Source of the DNA: JALZBL01 sp040004775
GTDB lineage: Bacteria; Actinomycetota; Actinomycetes; Mycobacteriales; Jatrophihabitantaceae
NCBI GenBank assembly: GCA_040004775.1
Contig: JBDUAD010000016.1
Coordinates: 1-36,678, forward strand
Direction of reading: 5' to 3'
Length of the DNA: 36,678 nucleotides
Positions 7,034 through 14,681 of the stretch are shown in pieces; position 1 is the stretch's first letter; each line of letters opens with the position of its first letter. The notes below the pieces were generated by a model, which saw only the letters and a program-made list of their open reading frames with translations, did not search any database and had not been told where the DNA came from. Both the position numbers and the translations under genes were made by a program.

Positions 7034-8571
7034 CGGGCGGCCTCGGGCAGGGTCGGTTCGGGCAGTGTTGGTTCAGGGCGCGCCGCCTCGAACGCCGCGG
7101 CCACGCGATAGCAGCGGTCGTCGGCCAGGGCGGGGGCCATGACCTGCAGGCCGACGGGGAGCCGGGTCGGGTCACCGCTGCCGTCGGCGGCCAGGCCACA
7201 GGGCACGCTGATCGCCGGGGTGCCGGCCAGCGATGCGGGCAGGGTGCAGAGGTCATTGACGTACATCGCCATTGGATCGGCTACCCGCTCCCCCACACGG
7301 AAGGCCACGAACGGCGACGTCGGCGATACGAGGACGTCGCACCTGGTGAAGGCGGAGGTGAAGTCTCCGGCGATCAGCGTGCGGACCTTCTGGGCCTGGC
7401 CGTAGTAGGCCTCGTAGTAGCCCGAGGACAGCGCGTACGTGCCGATCATGATCCGACGCTTCACCTCGGCGCCGAACCCGGCTTTGCGGGTGGCCGACAT
7501 GACCTCCTCCAGCGACCGGGTGCCGTCGTCACCGACGCGCAGGCCGTAACGCACCGCGTCGAAGCGGGCCAGGTTGGACGAACACTCACTCGGCGCGATC
7601 AGGTAGTAGGCGGCCAGCGCGTACTCGAAGTGTGGGCAGCTGACCTCGATGACGTCGGCGCCGAGCCCACGCAGCACCTCCACCGCGGCGTCGAACGCGG
7701 CCAGCACACCGCTCTGGTAGCCTTCGCCGCCCAGCTCGCGGACCACGCCGACCCGCAGGCCGCGCAGGTCGGCCCGGGCACCCTCGCGGGCCGCGGCCAC
7801 CACGTCCGGTCCGGGCTGCGGTATGGACGTCGAATCCAGCGGATCGTGCCCGGCGATCACCTGGTGCAGAAGGGCGGTGTCGAGCACCGTGCGCCCCAAG
7901 GGACCGGCTTGGTCGAGGGAGGAGGAGAACGCGATCAGGCCGTAGCGCGATACCGCGCCGTAGGTCGGCTTGTGGCCGACGATGCCGGTCACGGCGGCCG
8001 GCTGGCGGATCGATCCGCCGGTGTCGGTGCCGATGGCCAGTGGCGCCTCGAAGGCGGCCACCGCGGCGCTCGAGCCCCCGCTGGAGCCGCCGGGGATGCG
8101 GTCCAGGTCCCAGGGATTACGGGTGGCGAAGTAGGCCGAGTTCTCGGTCGAGGACCCCATCGCGAACTCGTCCATGTTGGTCTTGCCGAGCATCACCACG
8201 CCGGCCGCCTTGATGCGGGCGGAGATGGTGGCGTCATAGGGCGGCACCCAGCCCTGCAGGATCTTCGACCCGGCAGTGGTTGGGACGCCCTCGGTCACCA
8301 CGACGTCCTTCATGGCCAACGGCACGCCGGCCAGCGGGCCCAGCGGCTCGCCGGCGCGATGGCGCTCGTCCACGGCGGCCGCGGCCGCCAGTGCACCCTC
8401 GGCGTCGACGTGCAGAAAGGCCCGCAGCTGACCGTCGATCGCGGCGATCCGATCCAGGTGAGCCTGGGTGACCTCCACCGCGCTGGCCTGTCCGTCGGCG
8501 ATCGCCGCCGCCACGGCGGCCGCGTCCAGATCGGTCAGCGCGCCGGTCGCCTCGCGCAGGCCGCTCGTCAC
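7030..8571 (-). CDS. gatA: Asp/Glu-tRNA(Asn/Gln) amidotransferase subunit A
   Basis: GatA is the glutaminase/amidase subunit that supplies ammonia to GatB. It has 513 residues and an amidase signature fold. The Ser-cisSer-Lys triad is visible as Lys88 (LAMKDVVVTEG), Ser163 (IPGGSSGGSSAA) and Ser187 (GTDTGGSIRQPAA), with the same spacing as in characterised GatA. The GTG start overlaps the gatC stop by GTGA and the stop overlaps gatB by ATGA, so all three subunits are translationally coupled. The C-terminus has a small Pro/Glu repeat (PEPTLPEPTLPEA). Confidence 0.97.
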   Translation of the reverse strand: MTSGLREATGALTDLDAAAVAAAIADGQASAVEVTQAHLDRIAAIDGQLRAFLHVDAEGALAAAAAVDERHRAGEPLGPLAGVPLAMKDVVVTEGVPTTAGSKILQGWVPPYDATISARIKAAGVVMLGKTNMDEFAMGSSTENSAYFATRNPWDLDRIPGGSSGGSSAAVAAFEAPLAIGTDTGGSIRQPAAVTGIVGHKPTYGAVSRYGLIAFSSSLDQAGPLGRTVLDTALLHQVIAGHDPLDSTSIPQPGPDVVAAAREGARADLRGLRVGVVRELGGEGYQSGVLAAFDAAVEVLRGLGADVIEVSCPHFEYALAAYYLIAPSECSSNLARFDAVRYGLRVGDDGTRSLEEVMSATRKAGFGAEVKRRIMIGTYALSSGYYEAYYGQAQKVRTLIAGDFTSAFTRCDVLVSPTSPFVAFRVGERVADPMAMYVNDLCTLPASLAGTPAISVPCGLAADGSGDPTRLPVGLQVMAPALADDRCYRVAAAFEAARPEPTLPEPTLPEAAR

Positions 8572-8885
8572 GCCGGGTCGACCAGGATGCGGGGCACGCG
8601 GAACTTGTCGTCTTCCACCGACGGTGCGCCGGCCAGGATCGCCGCGCGGGGCAACGACGGGACCACCACGTCCGGGCGCACGACGTTGGTCAAGGGCACC
8701 GCGTGGGACGTCGGCGCGATGTCGGCCGCGGCCACCTCAGCTACCCGGGCCACCGATCCGAGGATCACGTCCAGCTGGCCGGCGAAGACGTCGACCTCCT
8801 CCTCGGTGACGTCGAGGCGGGCCAGGCGGGCCAAATGAGCGACGTCGGCCCGGCTGATGCGGGTCGGCGGGATGGGGTTCGACAC
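8568..8885 (-). CDS. gatC: Asp/Glu-tRNA(Asn/Gln) amidotransferase subunit C
   Basis: GatC is the small subunit that stabilises the GatA-GatB interface. It has 105 residues and the family signatures ISRADVAHLARLARLDVTEE, QLDVILGSVARVAEV and a C-terminal DDKFRVPRIL. The GTG at 8885 gives the normal length. It follows a TAGACT hexamer by 8 nt, so the gatCAB transcript may be leaderless. The frame is open upstream, but the extra residues do not resemble GatC. Confidence 0.93.
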   Translation of the reverse strand: MSNPIPPTRISRADVAHLARLARLDVTEEEVDVFAGQLDVILGSVARVAEVAAADIAPTSHAVPLTNVVRPDVVVPSLPRAAILAGAPSVEDDKFRVPRILVDPA

Positions 8886-8893
8886 GGGGCCCG

Positions 8894-8899
8894 AGTCTA
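8894..8899 (-). promoter_or_regulatory. Leaderless -10 hexamer of gatCAB
   Basis: TAGACT on the minus strand, then 8 nt, then the GTG of gatC. No Shine-Dalgarno is seen before this start. Confidence 0.45.
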
Positions 8900-8938
8900 C
8901 GGGCGGGGTCCGGCCGGCGGGCCTGCGATTACCTCCCG

Positions 8939-9448
8939 TGCGTGGACGCCATCGTCGGCCAGACGACGTACCGCATCGACGACCTCGCCACCGACCCGCG
9001 GTGGCCTGAGTACGTCTCCCGCGCGGCCGAGGAGGTCGGGCTGGCGGGCATGCTGCCGGTCCGTCTGGCGGCGGGGTGGAAGGTGTCAGCGGCAGGTTGA
9101 ACCTGTACTCCGAGCACCGCGACGCCATTACCGGCAGCTCCGAGAGCATGGGCGTCGTCGTGCTGGCCACCTACGCCGGCCTGGCCGTGGCTGCGGCCGC
9201 ATCGCGCGAGACCGTGTCCAACTTCGCAGCGGGCGCTCGAGAGCAACCGCTGCAAGTTCGGCACGGCCATGGGCGTGCTCATGGCTCGCCTGAAGATCCC
9301 GCGAGAGCAGGCGTTCGGTCTCCTGCGGATGGCCAGCCAATCCAGTAACCGCAAACTGCGCGACATCGCGACAGAGGTCGTGGGCACCGGCACGCTCGAC
9401 CTGCCGGCTCCGCGGCCTCGCGCCACCCGGCCGCCGCGTCGCAGCTGA
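8939..9448 (+). pseudogene. Decayed GAF-ANTAR transcription antiterminator
   Basis: Three reading frames together reconstruct most of a GAF-ANTAR protein. Frame one (from 8939) reads VDAIVGQTTYRIDDLATDPR and the following GAF residues until a stop at 9098-9100. From about 9082 a second frame continues with GRLNLYSEHRDAITGSSESM. From about 9236 a third frame gives the ANTAR end, FGTAMGVLMARLKIPREQAF then LLRMASQSSNRKLRDIATEV, closing at 9446-9448. Intact relatives bind RNA hairpins through ANTAR and suppress termination. The N-terminal half of GAF is missing and there are at least two frameshifts, so no functional product is expected. It fills the gap between gatC and the STAS-like gene. Confidence 0.85.
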
Positions 9449-9561
9449 TCGCGGGGCGCGGGGGATCTTGTCCTACCGTCGGGCTAGTCTGATCACGCCG
9501 GGCTGGAGCGACAGACCCAGGCTGATGTCCATCCGGCGGGGGACGGTGCGGCATCTCGGCA

Positions 9562-9981
9562 GTGGAGACGACGATCGACATCCTCGAGATTTCCTCCGGC
9601 AGCGACGACGCTGTCCACCGGTTCCACCTGGATCTGCGGCTGTCACGCACGGAGTCCTGCGTGATCCTGCGCGGCCGAATCGACGCCACGTCAGTGGACG
9701 AACTCACCGCGGTGCTGGCCCGACTCGACGCCCTGCCGCGCGCCGTGGTGCGCATTGATGCGCTCGGCGTCACCGACATCGAGCCAATCGGGGCGCAGCC
9801 CCTCCTCGATGCCGCCCGCCGGCGGCGCCAGGCCGGAGCCGCTGATCTGGTCTGGGACCCGATATCGGAGCCGGTCTCGAAGTTCGTCACCGACCACGGC
9901 CTGTTCGCGCCGGAGCGGATCAAAAACGTTGCACTTGACGCCGTGGGAGCCGCGCGCCAAGGCGGGTCCGGCCGAGGCTGA
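9562..9981 (+). CDS. STAS-like anti-anti-sigma domain protein, atypical
   Basis: A 139-residue cytosolic protein with a STAS-type order of strands and helices: FHLDLRLSRTESCVILRGRI, then DATSVDELTAVLARLDALPR, a central VVRIDALGVTDIEPIGAQPL and LLDAARRRRQAGAADLVWDP. In anti-sigma-factor antagonists a phosphorylatable Ser/Thr sits in a D-S-S-G-like turn. Here that turn reads DIEPIGA with no Ser or Thr, so regulation by an anti-sigma kinase in the standard way is unlikely. The GTG start at 9562 lacks an obvious ribosome site. It sits beside the dead GAF-ANTAR gene, and both may be remnants of one regulatory insert. Assignment rests on pattern only. Confidence 0.5.
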   Translation: METTIDILEISSGSDDAVHRFHLDLRLSRTESCVILRGRIDATSVDELTAVLARLDALPRAVVRIDALGVTDIEPIGAQPLLDAARRRRQAGAADLVWDPISEPVSKFVTDHGLFAPERIKNVALDAVGAARQGGSGRG

Positions 9982-10051
9982 GGACCGTGCGCGCGACGTG
10001 GCGGGTGCGGCAATTAACGTCGGGGTCACACAGGCCAGGCAAGGTGGCGGC

Positions 10052-10723
10052 GTGTCGTTCCTGCTGCGCGTGACGCTGCCCGACCGCCCCGGGGCGCTCG
10101 GGGCGGTCGCCACCGCGCTAGGCACGGTGGAAGCCGACATCATCAGCGTCGACGTCATCGAGCGGGGCAGCGGTTATGCGGTGGACGACCTCGTCATCGA
10201 TCTGCCCCCCACGCGCCTCCCCGACACCCTCGTCAGCGCGGCGGCCGGCGTCGACGGCGTGTCCGTGGAATCCATCCGCCCCTACGCCTCGGCGCTGGAT
10301 CCCAGTCGCGAGTTGGAGCTCATCGACCGACTGGTCGACCGGCCGGCCGACGAGCTGACCGTGCTGGCCGACGGCGTGGTGCGAATCTTCCGGGCTGGCT
10401 GGGCCCTAGTCCTGGCTGCTCCGGAGGCTGATTCGGCCTCCGGCAGCGAGGCCTCCGTGCTGGCCCGCAGCAGCGCCGCGCCGGAAGCCGCTCGCCTGCC
10501 GGTGCCCTGGTGGCCGGTGACCCGGGTGACCAGGCTCGATCCCGAGCAGGCCTGGGTGAGCGGGGAGTGGGAGATGACCGGCACCGAACTCGCCGCTGCT
10601 CCGCTGGCCAAGGACGTCGTCCTGGTCGGCCGCCCGGCCATGCGCTGGCTGCCGGGCGAGTTGGCCCGGTTGGGACACCTGGTCGGCATCCTGGCCACCG
10701 TCCTGCGCCGCGACGCCGGCTGA
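10052..10723 (+). CDS. ACT-domain protein (Rv3013-like)
   Basis: A 223-residue cytosolic protein. The first 75 residues form an ACT domain (SFLLRVTLPDRPGALGAVAT, then EADIISVDVIERGSGYAVDD), which in known proteins binds amino acids as an allosteric module. The rest (LIDRLVDRPADELTVLADGV, then WEMTGTELAAAPLAKDVVLV) matches the actinobacterial family placed convergent with ligA and upstream of gatC, including M. tuberculosis Rv3013 as I recall it. No enzymatic domain is seen; a sensory or regulatory role is inferred. The GTG at 10052 is chosen because AAGG at 10041 gives a ribosome site and the ACT fold begins right there. The stop is 24 bp from the ligA stop. Confidence 0.75.
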   Translation: MSFLLRVTLPDRPGALGAVATALGTVEADIISVDVIERGSGYAVDDLVIDLPPTRLPDTLVSAAAGVDGVSVESIRPYASALDPSRELELIDRLVDRPADELTVLADGVVRIFRAGWALVLAAPEADSASGSEASVLARSSAAPEAARLPVPWWPVTRVTRLDPEQAWVSGEWEMTGTELAAAPLAKDVVLVGRPAMRWLPGELARLGHLVGILATVLRRDAG

Positions 10724-10747
10724 GGTGTCCCCGGTTCGGTCCGCCCG

Positions 10748-12856
10748 TCAGTCCTGTGCACCGACCGTGGCCACCGCCCGGGCCGCCTCCGGCCCTCGGG
10801 CGAGGAGGAGATCGAATCCGGCCTCGTCAAGCACGGGCACGCCGAGCTGGACCGCCTTGTCGTACTTGATTCCCGGGGCGTCACCGACCACGACGAACCC
10901 CGTCTTCTTCGACACCGAACCCGACGCCTTGCCGCCACGGGCGGTGATCGCCTCGGCGGCGGCGTCACGGCTGTAGCGGGACAGGGACCCGGTGACCACG
11001 ATGCTGAGCCCGATCAGGGGTCGGGGTCCGCTGGTGACGGCCTCGTCGACCATGCGCACACCGGCGGCGGTCCACTTGTCCACGATCGTCCGGTGCCAGT
11101 CGACGCCGAACCATTCGACGATGGCCTCGGCGATGGTGGGCCCGACGCCGTCGGACGCGGCCAGCTCCTCGGCCGATGCGGTGGCGATGCGCTCGACCGA
11201 TCCGAACTGGTTGGCCAGCGCCTGGGCCGCGGTCGGCCCGACGTGGCGGATGGACAGGGCAACCAGCACGCGCCACAGCGGCCTATCCTTGGCGACTTCG
11301 AGGTTGTCCAGGAGGCGCTGGGCGTTGGCGGACAGGACTCGTCGCTGCCGGGTCTTGTCGGCCGGGTCGAGCCGGGTGAACAGCTCGGCCCGCGACAGGG
11401 CGCCGGCGTCGAGGTCGAAGACGTCGCCCTCGTCGGTGACCACGCCGGCGGCCAGCAGCGCGGCGGCGGCCTCATAGCCCAGTACCTCGATGTCAAACGC
11501 GCCGCGGCCGGCGAGGTGGAATAGACGCTCGCGCAGCTGGGCCGGGCAGCTGCGGGTGTTCGGGCACCGGATATCGGCGTCGCCCTCCTTCTGCGGAGCC
11601 AGCTCGGTACCGCAGGCCGGGCAGTGGGTGGGCATCACGAACTCGCGCTCGGTGCCGTCACGCAGGGCGACCACCGGGCCGAGGATCTCCGGGATGACGT
11701 CGCCGGCCTTGCGCAGCACCACGGTGTCGCCGATCAGGACGCCCTTGCGCCGTACTTCGGCCGCGTTGTGCAGCGTCGCCATTCCCACGGTCGAGCCGGC
11801 CACCTGCACCGGTTCCATGAGGCCGAACGGCGTGACCCGCCCGGTGCGGCCGACGTTGACCTGGATGTCCAGGAGCTTGGTGTTGACCTCCTCCGGCGGG
11901 TACTTGAACGCGATGGCCCAGCGCGGGGCGCGGCTGGTGGCGCCGAGGCGGCGCTGGGTGGCCAGGTCGTCGACCTTGACCACGACGCCGTCGATCTCGT
12001 GCTCGACCGAGTGCCGGTTCACGGCGTACCCCTCGATGAACGCGCGCACCCCGTCGAGATCGGGCACTACCTCGGCCCGGGCCGAGGTCGGCAGTCCCCA
12101 GCCGCGCAGCATTTGGTACCACTGCGACTGGGCCTCGACCGGCGGACCGCCGGTGACTCGCCCGACTCCATGCAGCACCATGCGCAGCGGCCGGCCGGCG
12201 GTGACCCGGGGATCCTTCTGGCGCAGAGAGCCGGCCGCGGCGTTGCGCGGGTTGGCGAAGGGCGCCTTGCCGGCTTCGACCAGCCCGGCGTTGAGGTCCG
12301 CGAACGCGGCCACCGGGAAGAACACCTCGCCGCGGACCTCGAGGGTGGCGGGTACATCATCACCGGTGAGCTGCTGTGGGATGCCGGTGATGGTGCGCAC
12401 GTTGCCGGTGACGTCCTCGCCGGTGCGACCGTCGCCGCGAGTGGCCGCACTGGCCAGCCGCCCGTCGGCGTAGACGAGGTCGACGGCCAGGCCGTCGACC
12501 TTGAGCTCGCACAGGTAGCCGCTCACGGTGCCGGCGTCGCGTTCGACCCGCTCGGCCCAGGCATTCAGCTCCTCGGACTCGAAGACGTTGTCCAGGCTCA
12601 GCAGCCGCTCCAGGTGTTCCACCGGGGTGAACGTCGTGGAGAACGTGCCGGCCACCCGCTGGGTCGGCGAGTTCGGCGTGCGCAACTCGGGATGGGCGTC
12701 CTCGAGCTCCTGCAGCTCGCGCATCGCCCGGTCGTAGTCCCCGTCGCTGATCGTCGGCTGGTCCAGGACGTAGTAGCGAAACGACGCGTCGTCGAGGACC
12801 TGGCTCAGCTCGGCGTGGCGGGCGGCCGCCCGGGCCGAGGCGGTATCGGTCTGCAC
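10748..12856 (-). CDS. ligA: NAD-dependent DNA ligase
   Basis: LigA seals nicks with NAD+ in replication and repair. The 702-residue protein has the full domain order. Ia is N-terminal (SFRYYVLDQPTISDGDYD). The adenylation domain has the active-site Lys119 in CELKVDG, followed by RGDGRTGEDVT. Next come the OB fold (GRTGRVTPFGLMEPV), the zinc site (CPACGTEL through CPNTRSCPAQ), helix-hairpin-helix repeats (HVGPTAAQALANQFGSVE) and a C-terminal BRCT (GLSIVVTGSLSRYSRDAAAE). The GTG at 12856 gives normal length and follows a TAACGT hexamer by 8 nt; open sequence upstream has no ligase features. Confidence 0.97.
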   Translation of the reverse strand: MQTDTASARAAARHAELSQVLDDASFRYYVLDQPTISDGDYDRAMRELQELEDAHPELRTPNSPTQRVAGTFSTTFTPVEHLERLLSLDNVFESEELNAWAERVERDAGTVSGYLCELKVDGLAVDLVYADGRLASAATRGDGRTGEDVTGNVRTITGIPQQLTGDDVPATLEVRGEVFFPVAAFADLNAGLVEAGKAPFANPRNAAAGSLRQKDPRVTAGRPLRMVLHGVGRVTGGPPVEAQSQWYQMLRGWGLPTSARAEVVPDLDGVRAFIEGYAVNRHSVEHEIDGVVVKVDDLATQRRLGATSRAPRWAIAFKYPPEEVNTKLLDIQVNVGRTGRVTPFGLMEPVQVAGSTVGMATLHNAAEVRRKGVLIGDTVVLRKAGDVIPEILGPVVALRDGTEREFVMPTHCPACGTELAPQKEGDADIRCPNTRSCPAQLRERLFHLAGRGAFDIEVLGYEAAAALLAAGVVTDEGDVFDLDAGALSRAELFTRLDPADKTRQRRVLSANAQRLLDNLEVAKDRPLWRVLVALSIRHVGPTAAQALANQFGSVERIATASAEELAASDGVGPTIAEAIVEWFGVDWHRTIVDKWTAAGVRMVDEAVTSGPRPLIGLSIVVTGSLSRYSRDAAAEAITARGGKASGSVSKKTGFVVVGDAPGIKYDKAVQLGVPVLDEAGFDLLLARGPEAARAVATVGAQD

Positions 12857-12864
12857 GGTGGCCG

Positions 12865-12870
12865 ACGTTA
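12865..12870 (-). promoter_or_regulatory. Leaderless -10 hexamer of ligA
   Basis: TAACGT on the minus strand is followed by 8 nt and the ligA GTG. The remaining divergent spacer up to 13015 holds no other feature I would call. Confidence 0.4.
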
Positions 12871-13015
12871 CCGGCGCCCACGGACGACATCGGAAGATCA
12901 AGCGCAGCGGGTGTCCGTCGGCGTACTGCCTCAAGCTGAGGCGGACGCGACCGTGCGGTGGCACCGCGCCGAAACCGGGTTGCGGCCGAGTGCCTGCTCT
13001 TGGTTGTGTGCTGAC

Positions 13016-13804
13016 GTGGCTCTGACCGGCGACCCCGGCGTGGACCAGGTTGTGGCCGAGCTTGCCGATCACGCTGCCGAGGTGCTCGGCCCGGACATGA
13101 TCGGCGCCTACATCGAAGGCTCGTTCGCCCTGGGCGCCGGCGACCCCCACAGCGACGTCGATTTCATCGTGGTCACTGGGACGCCACTCGATGACCGGCG
13201 TGAGGATCGCCTGCGTGCGTTCCATCGCGAATTGCCGACCCGTCGCCAACACTGGGCCAAACACCTCGAAGGTTCCTACGCTGTGCTCGCGGATCTGCTC
13301 GATTCCACCCGTACCGGGCGCGCTTGGCTCTTCGTCGATCACGGACAGCAGCACATGAGCTGGGACATCCACGGCAACGACCTGGTCCACCGCTGGGTGC
13401 TGCGCGAACACGGCATCGTGGTGCGAGGAGCACCGCCAGGCGACATTGTTGCCCCCGTATCGGCGGCGGAGCTGCGCCGAGAAGCGCAATCCGAACTGGG
13501 CGGATTGCCCCAGTCCCTGCTCAGCTGGCTCGACCTCAGGATCGCGTGGTCCCAGCGATACTTCGTGGTGGCCTACTGCAGAGTCCTCTTCACCCTCGCC
13601 AACGGGTACGTCGCTTCCAAGCCCGAAGCGCTCCTATGGGCCGGCCACACGTTCGACCCGGCCTGGCGCCCCCTCTTCCATCAGGTCACGCAGGACAGGG
13701 TGCGAGGCCTCACGCCCACGGACTCGCCCCGCGACGGGGCGGTCGAGTCGTCACTCGCCTTCGCCGCATACGCCGACGACTGGGCCTCGACTCACCACCC
13801 CTGA
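13016..13804 (+). CDS. AadA-like aminoglycoside nucleotidyltransferase family protein
   Basis: A 262-residue protein, the usual length of ANT(3'')/ANT(9)-type enzymes. The polymerase-beta-like nucleotidyltransferase motif is intact: GSFALGAGDPHSDVDF, with Gly35-Ser36, Asp47 and Asp49 as nucleotide and metal ligands. The C-terminal helical region (LPQSLLSWLDLRIAWSQRYF, then YCRVLFTLANGYVASKPEAL) resembles the DUF4111 substrate domain. Known relatives adenylylate streptomycin or spectinomycin, but many chromosomal homologues have unknown substrates, so no resistance is claimed. The GTG at 13016 is taken because it gives the standard N-terminus; a TTG a few codons upstream is possible. No mobile-element traces flank it. 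Confidence 0.72.
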   Translation: MALTGDPGVDQVVAELADHAAEVLGPDMIGAYIEGSFALGAGDPHSDVDFIVVTGTPLDDRREDRLRAFHRELPTRRQHWAKHLEGSYAVLADLLDSTRTGRAWLFVDHGQQHMSWDIHGNDLVHRWVLREHGIVVRGAPPGDIVAPVSAAELRREAQSELGGLPQSLLSWLDLRIAWSQRYFVVAYCRVLFTLANGYVASKPEALLWAGHTFDPAWRPLFHQVTQDRVRGLTPTDSPRDGAVESSLAFAAYADDWASTHHP

Positions 13805-13820
13805 ATAGGGCGGACCGGGT

Positions 13821-14681
13821 TCATCCCTTCACGCCGCCGGACAGCTGACTGCCGGAGAACTGTCGCTGGAAGAGGAAGAACAGGATGGCCACCGGAATGG
13901 TTGTTAGCAGGGCTGCGCCCATGTTCACGGGGTACTGCGTGCCGCTGCCCAGTGATCCCGAGCTGAACTTGGCCAGACCGGTGGTGAGGGTGTTGTACTT
14001 CGCGTCCGAGGTAGCGACGAGGAAGAAGCTGAACTCGTTCCACGAGCCCTGGAAGCTGAGGATGGTGAGCGTGAGCAGCCCGGGCCGGACCAGAGGCAAC
14101 ACCACCGTCCAGTAGGTCTTGAAGATGCCGGCCCCGTCGATCCGCGCCGCCTCCTCCAGTTCGACCGGGACCTGTAGGAAGAACTGCCGCATGATGAAGA
14201 TTCCGGCCGCGTCGACCATGATCGGCAGGATCATCCCGGCGTAGGAGTTGTAGAGGGTCAGCTGCTTGAGGATCAGGAACCGCGGGATCAGCAGAACGAC
14301 ACCGGGCACGGCCAGCGTGGCCAGGACCCCGGCGAAGATCAGCCGGCGGCCCCGGAACTGGAGCCGGGCCAGCGCGTAGCCGGCCAGGCTGTCGAGGAAC
14401 ACTCGACCGAGGGTGATGCAGGTCGCCACGATGATGCTGTTCGTGAGCCACCGTCCGAACGGCACCGCTTCCCCGCTGCCGTAGCCGAACAGCCGTTGCC
14501 AGGCGTTGGTGCTCACCGGACGCGGGATGAGCGACAGGGAATGGTTGGCCGCGTCGGCGTCGGTCTTGAACGACGTGGCGATCTGGATGATGAACGGCCC
14601 GAGGTAGATCACCGCGAACACGACGAGGGCGAGGTAGCCGAGGGTCCGGCGCGGCGCGGAGGTGTAGCTGCGGGTGCTCAT
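13821..14681 (-). CDS. Carbohydrate ABC transporter permease, MalG type
   Basis: A 286-residue inner-membrane subunit with six predicted helices, beginning LGYLALVVFAVIYLGPFIIQ and ending VAILFFLFQRQFSGSQLSGG. The cytoplasmic EAA loop that docks the ATPase is present as ELEEAARIDGAGIFKTYW, followed by LPLVRP. It is the second permease of a CUT1-type importer. Its ATG overlaps the stop of the first permease by one base (TGATG). It ends the minus-strand operon, 16 bp from the convergent nucleotidyltransferase gene. Confidence 0.93.
   Translation of the reverse strand: MSTRSYTSAPRRTLGYLALVVFAVIYLGPFIIQIATSFKTDADAANHSLSLIPRPVSTNAWQRLFGYGSGEAVPFGRWLTNSIIVATCITLGRVFLDSLAGYALARLQFRGRRLIFAGVLATLAVPGVVLLIPRFLILKQLTLYNSYAGMILPIMVDAAGIFIMRQFFLQVPVELEEAARIDGAGIFKTYWTVVLPLVRPGLLTLTILSFQGSWNEFSFFLVATSDAKYNTLTTGLAKFSSGSLGSGTQYPVNMGAALLTTIPVAILFFLFQRQFSGSQLSGGVKG

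Noticed and set aside
4221..7256. Very long minus-strand open frame of about 1,000 codons
   Set aside because: Only its last 397 codons form a protein with a signal peptide and family motifs. The upstream part is an Arg/Pro-rich shadow of gatB, as is usual in such GC-rich DNA.
12929..12943. Hairpin GCCTCA-AGC-TGAGGC between ligA and the nucleotidyltransferase
   Set aside because: The stem is perfect but only 6 bp with a 3-nt loop, and it lies between divergent genes where a terminator makes no sense. No operator class was matched.
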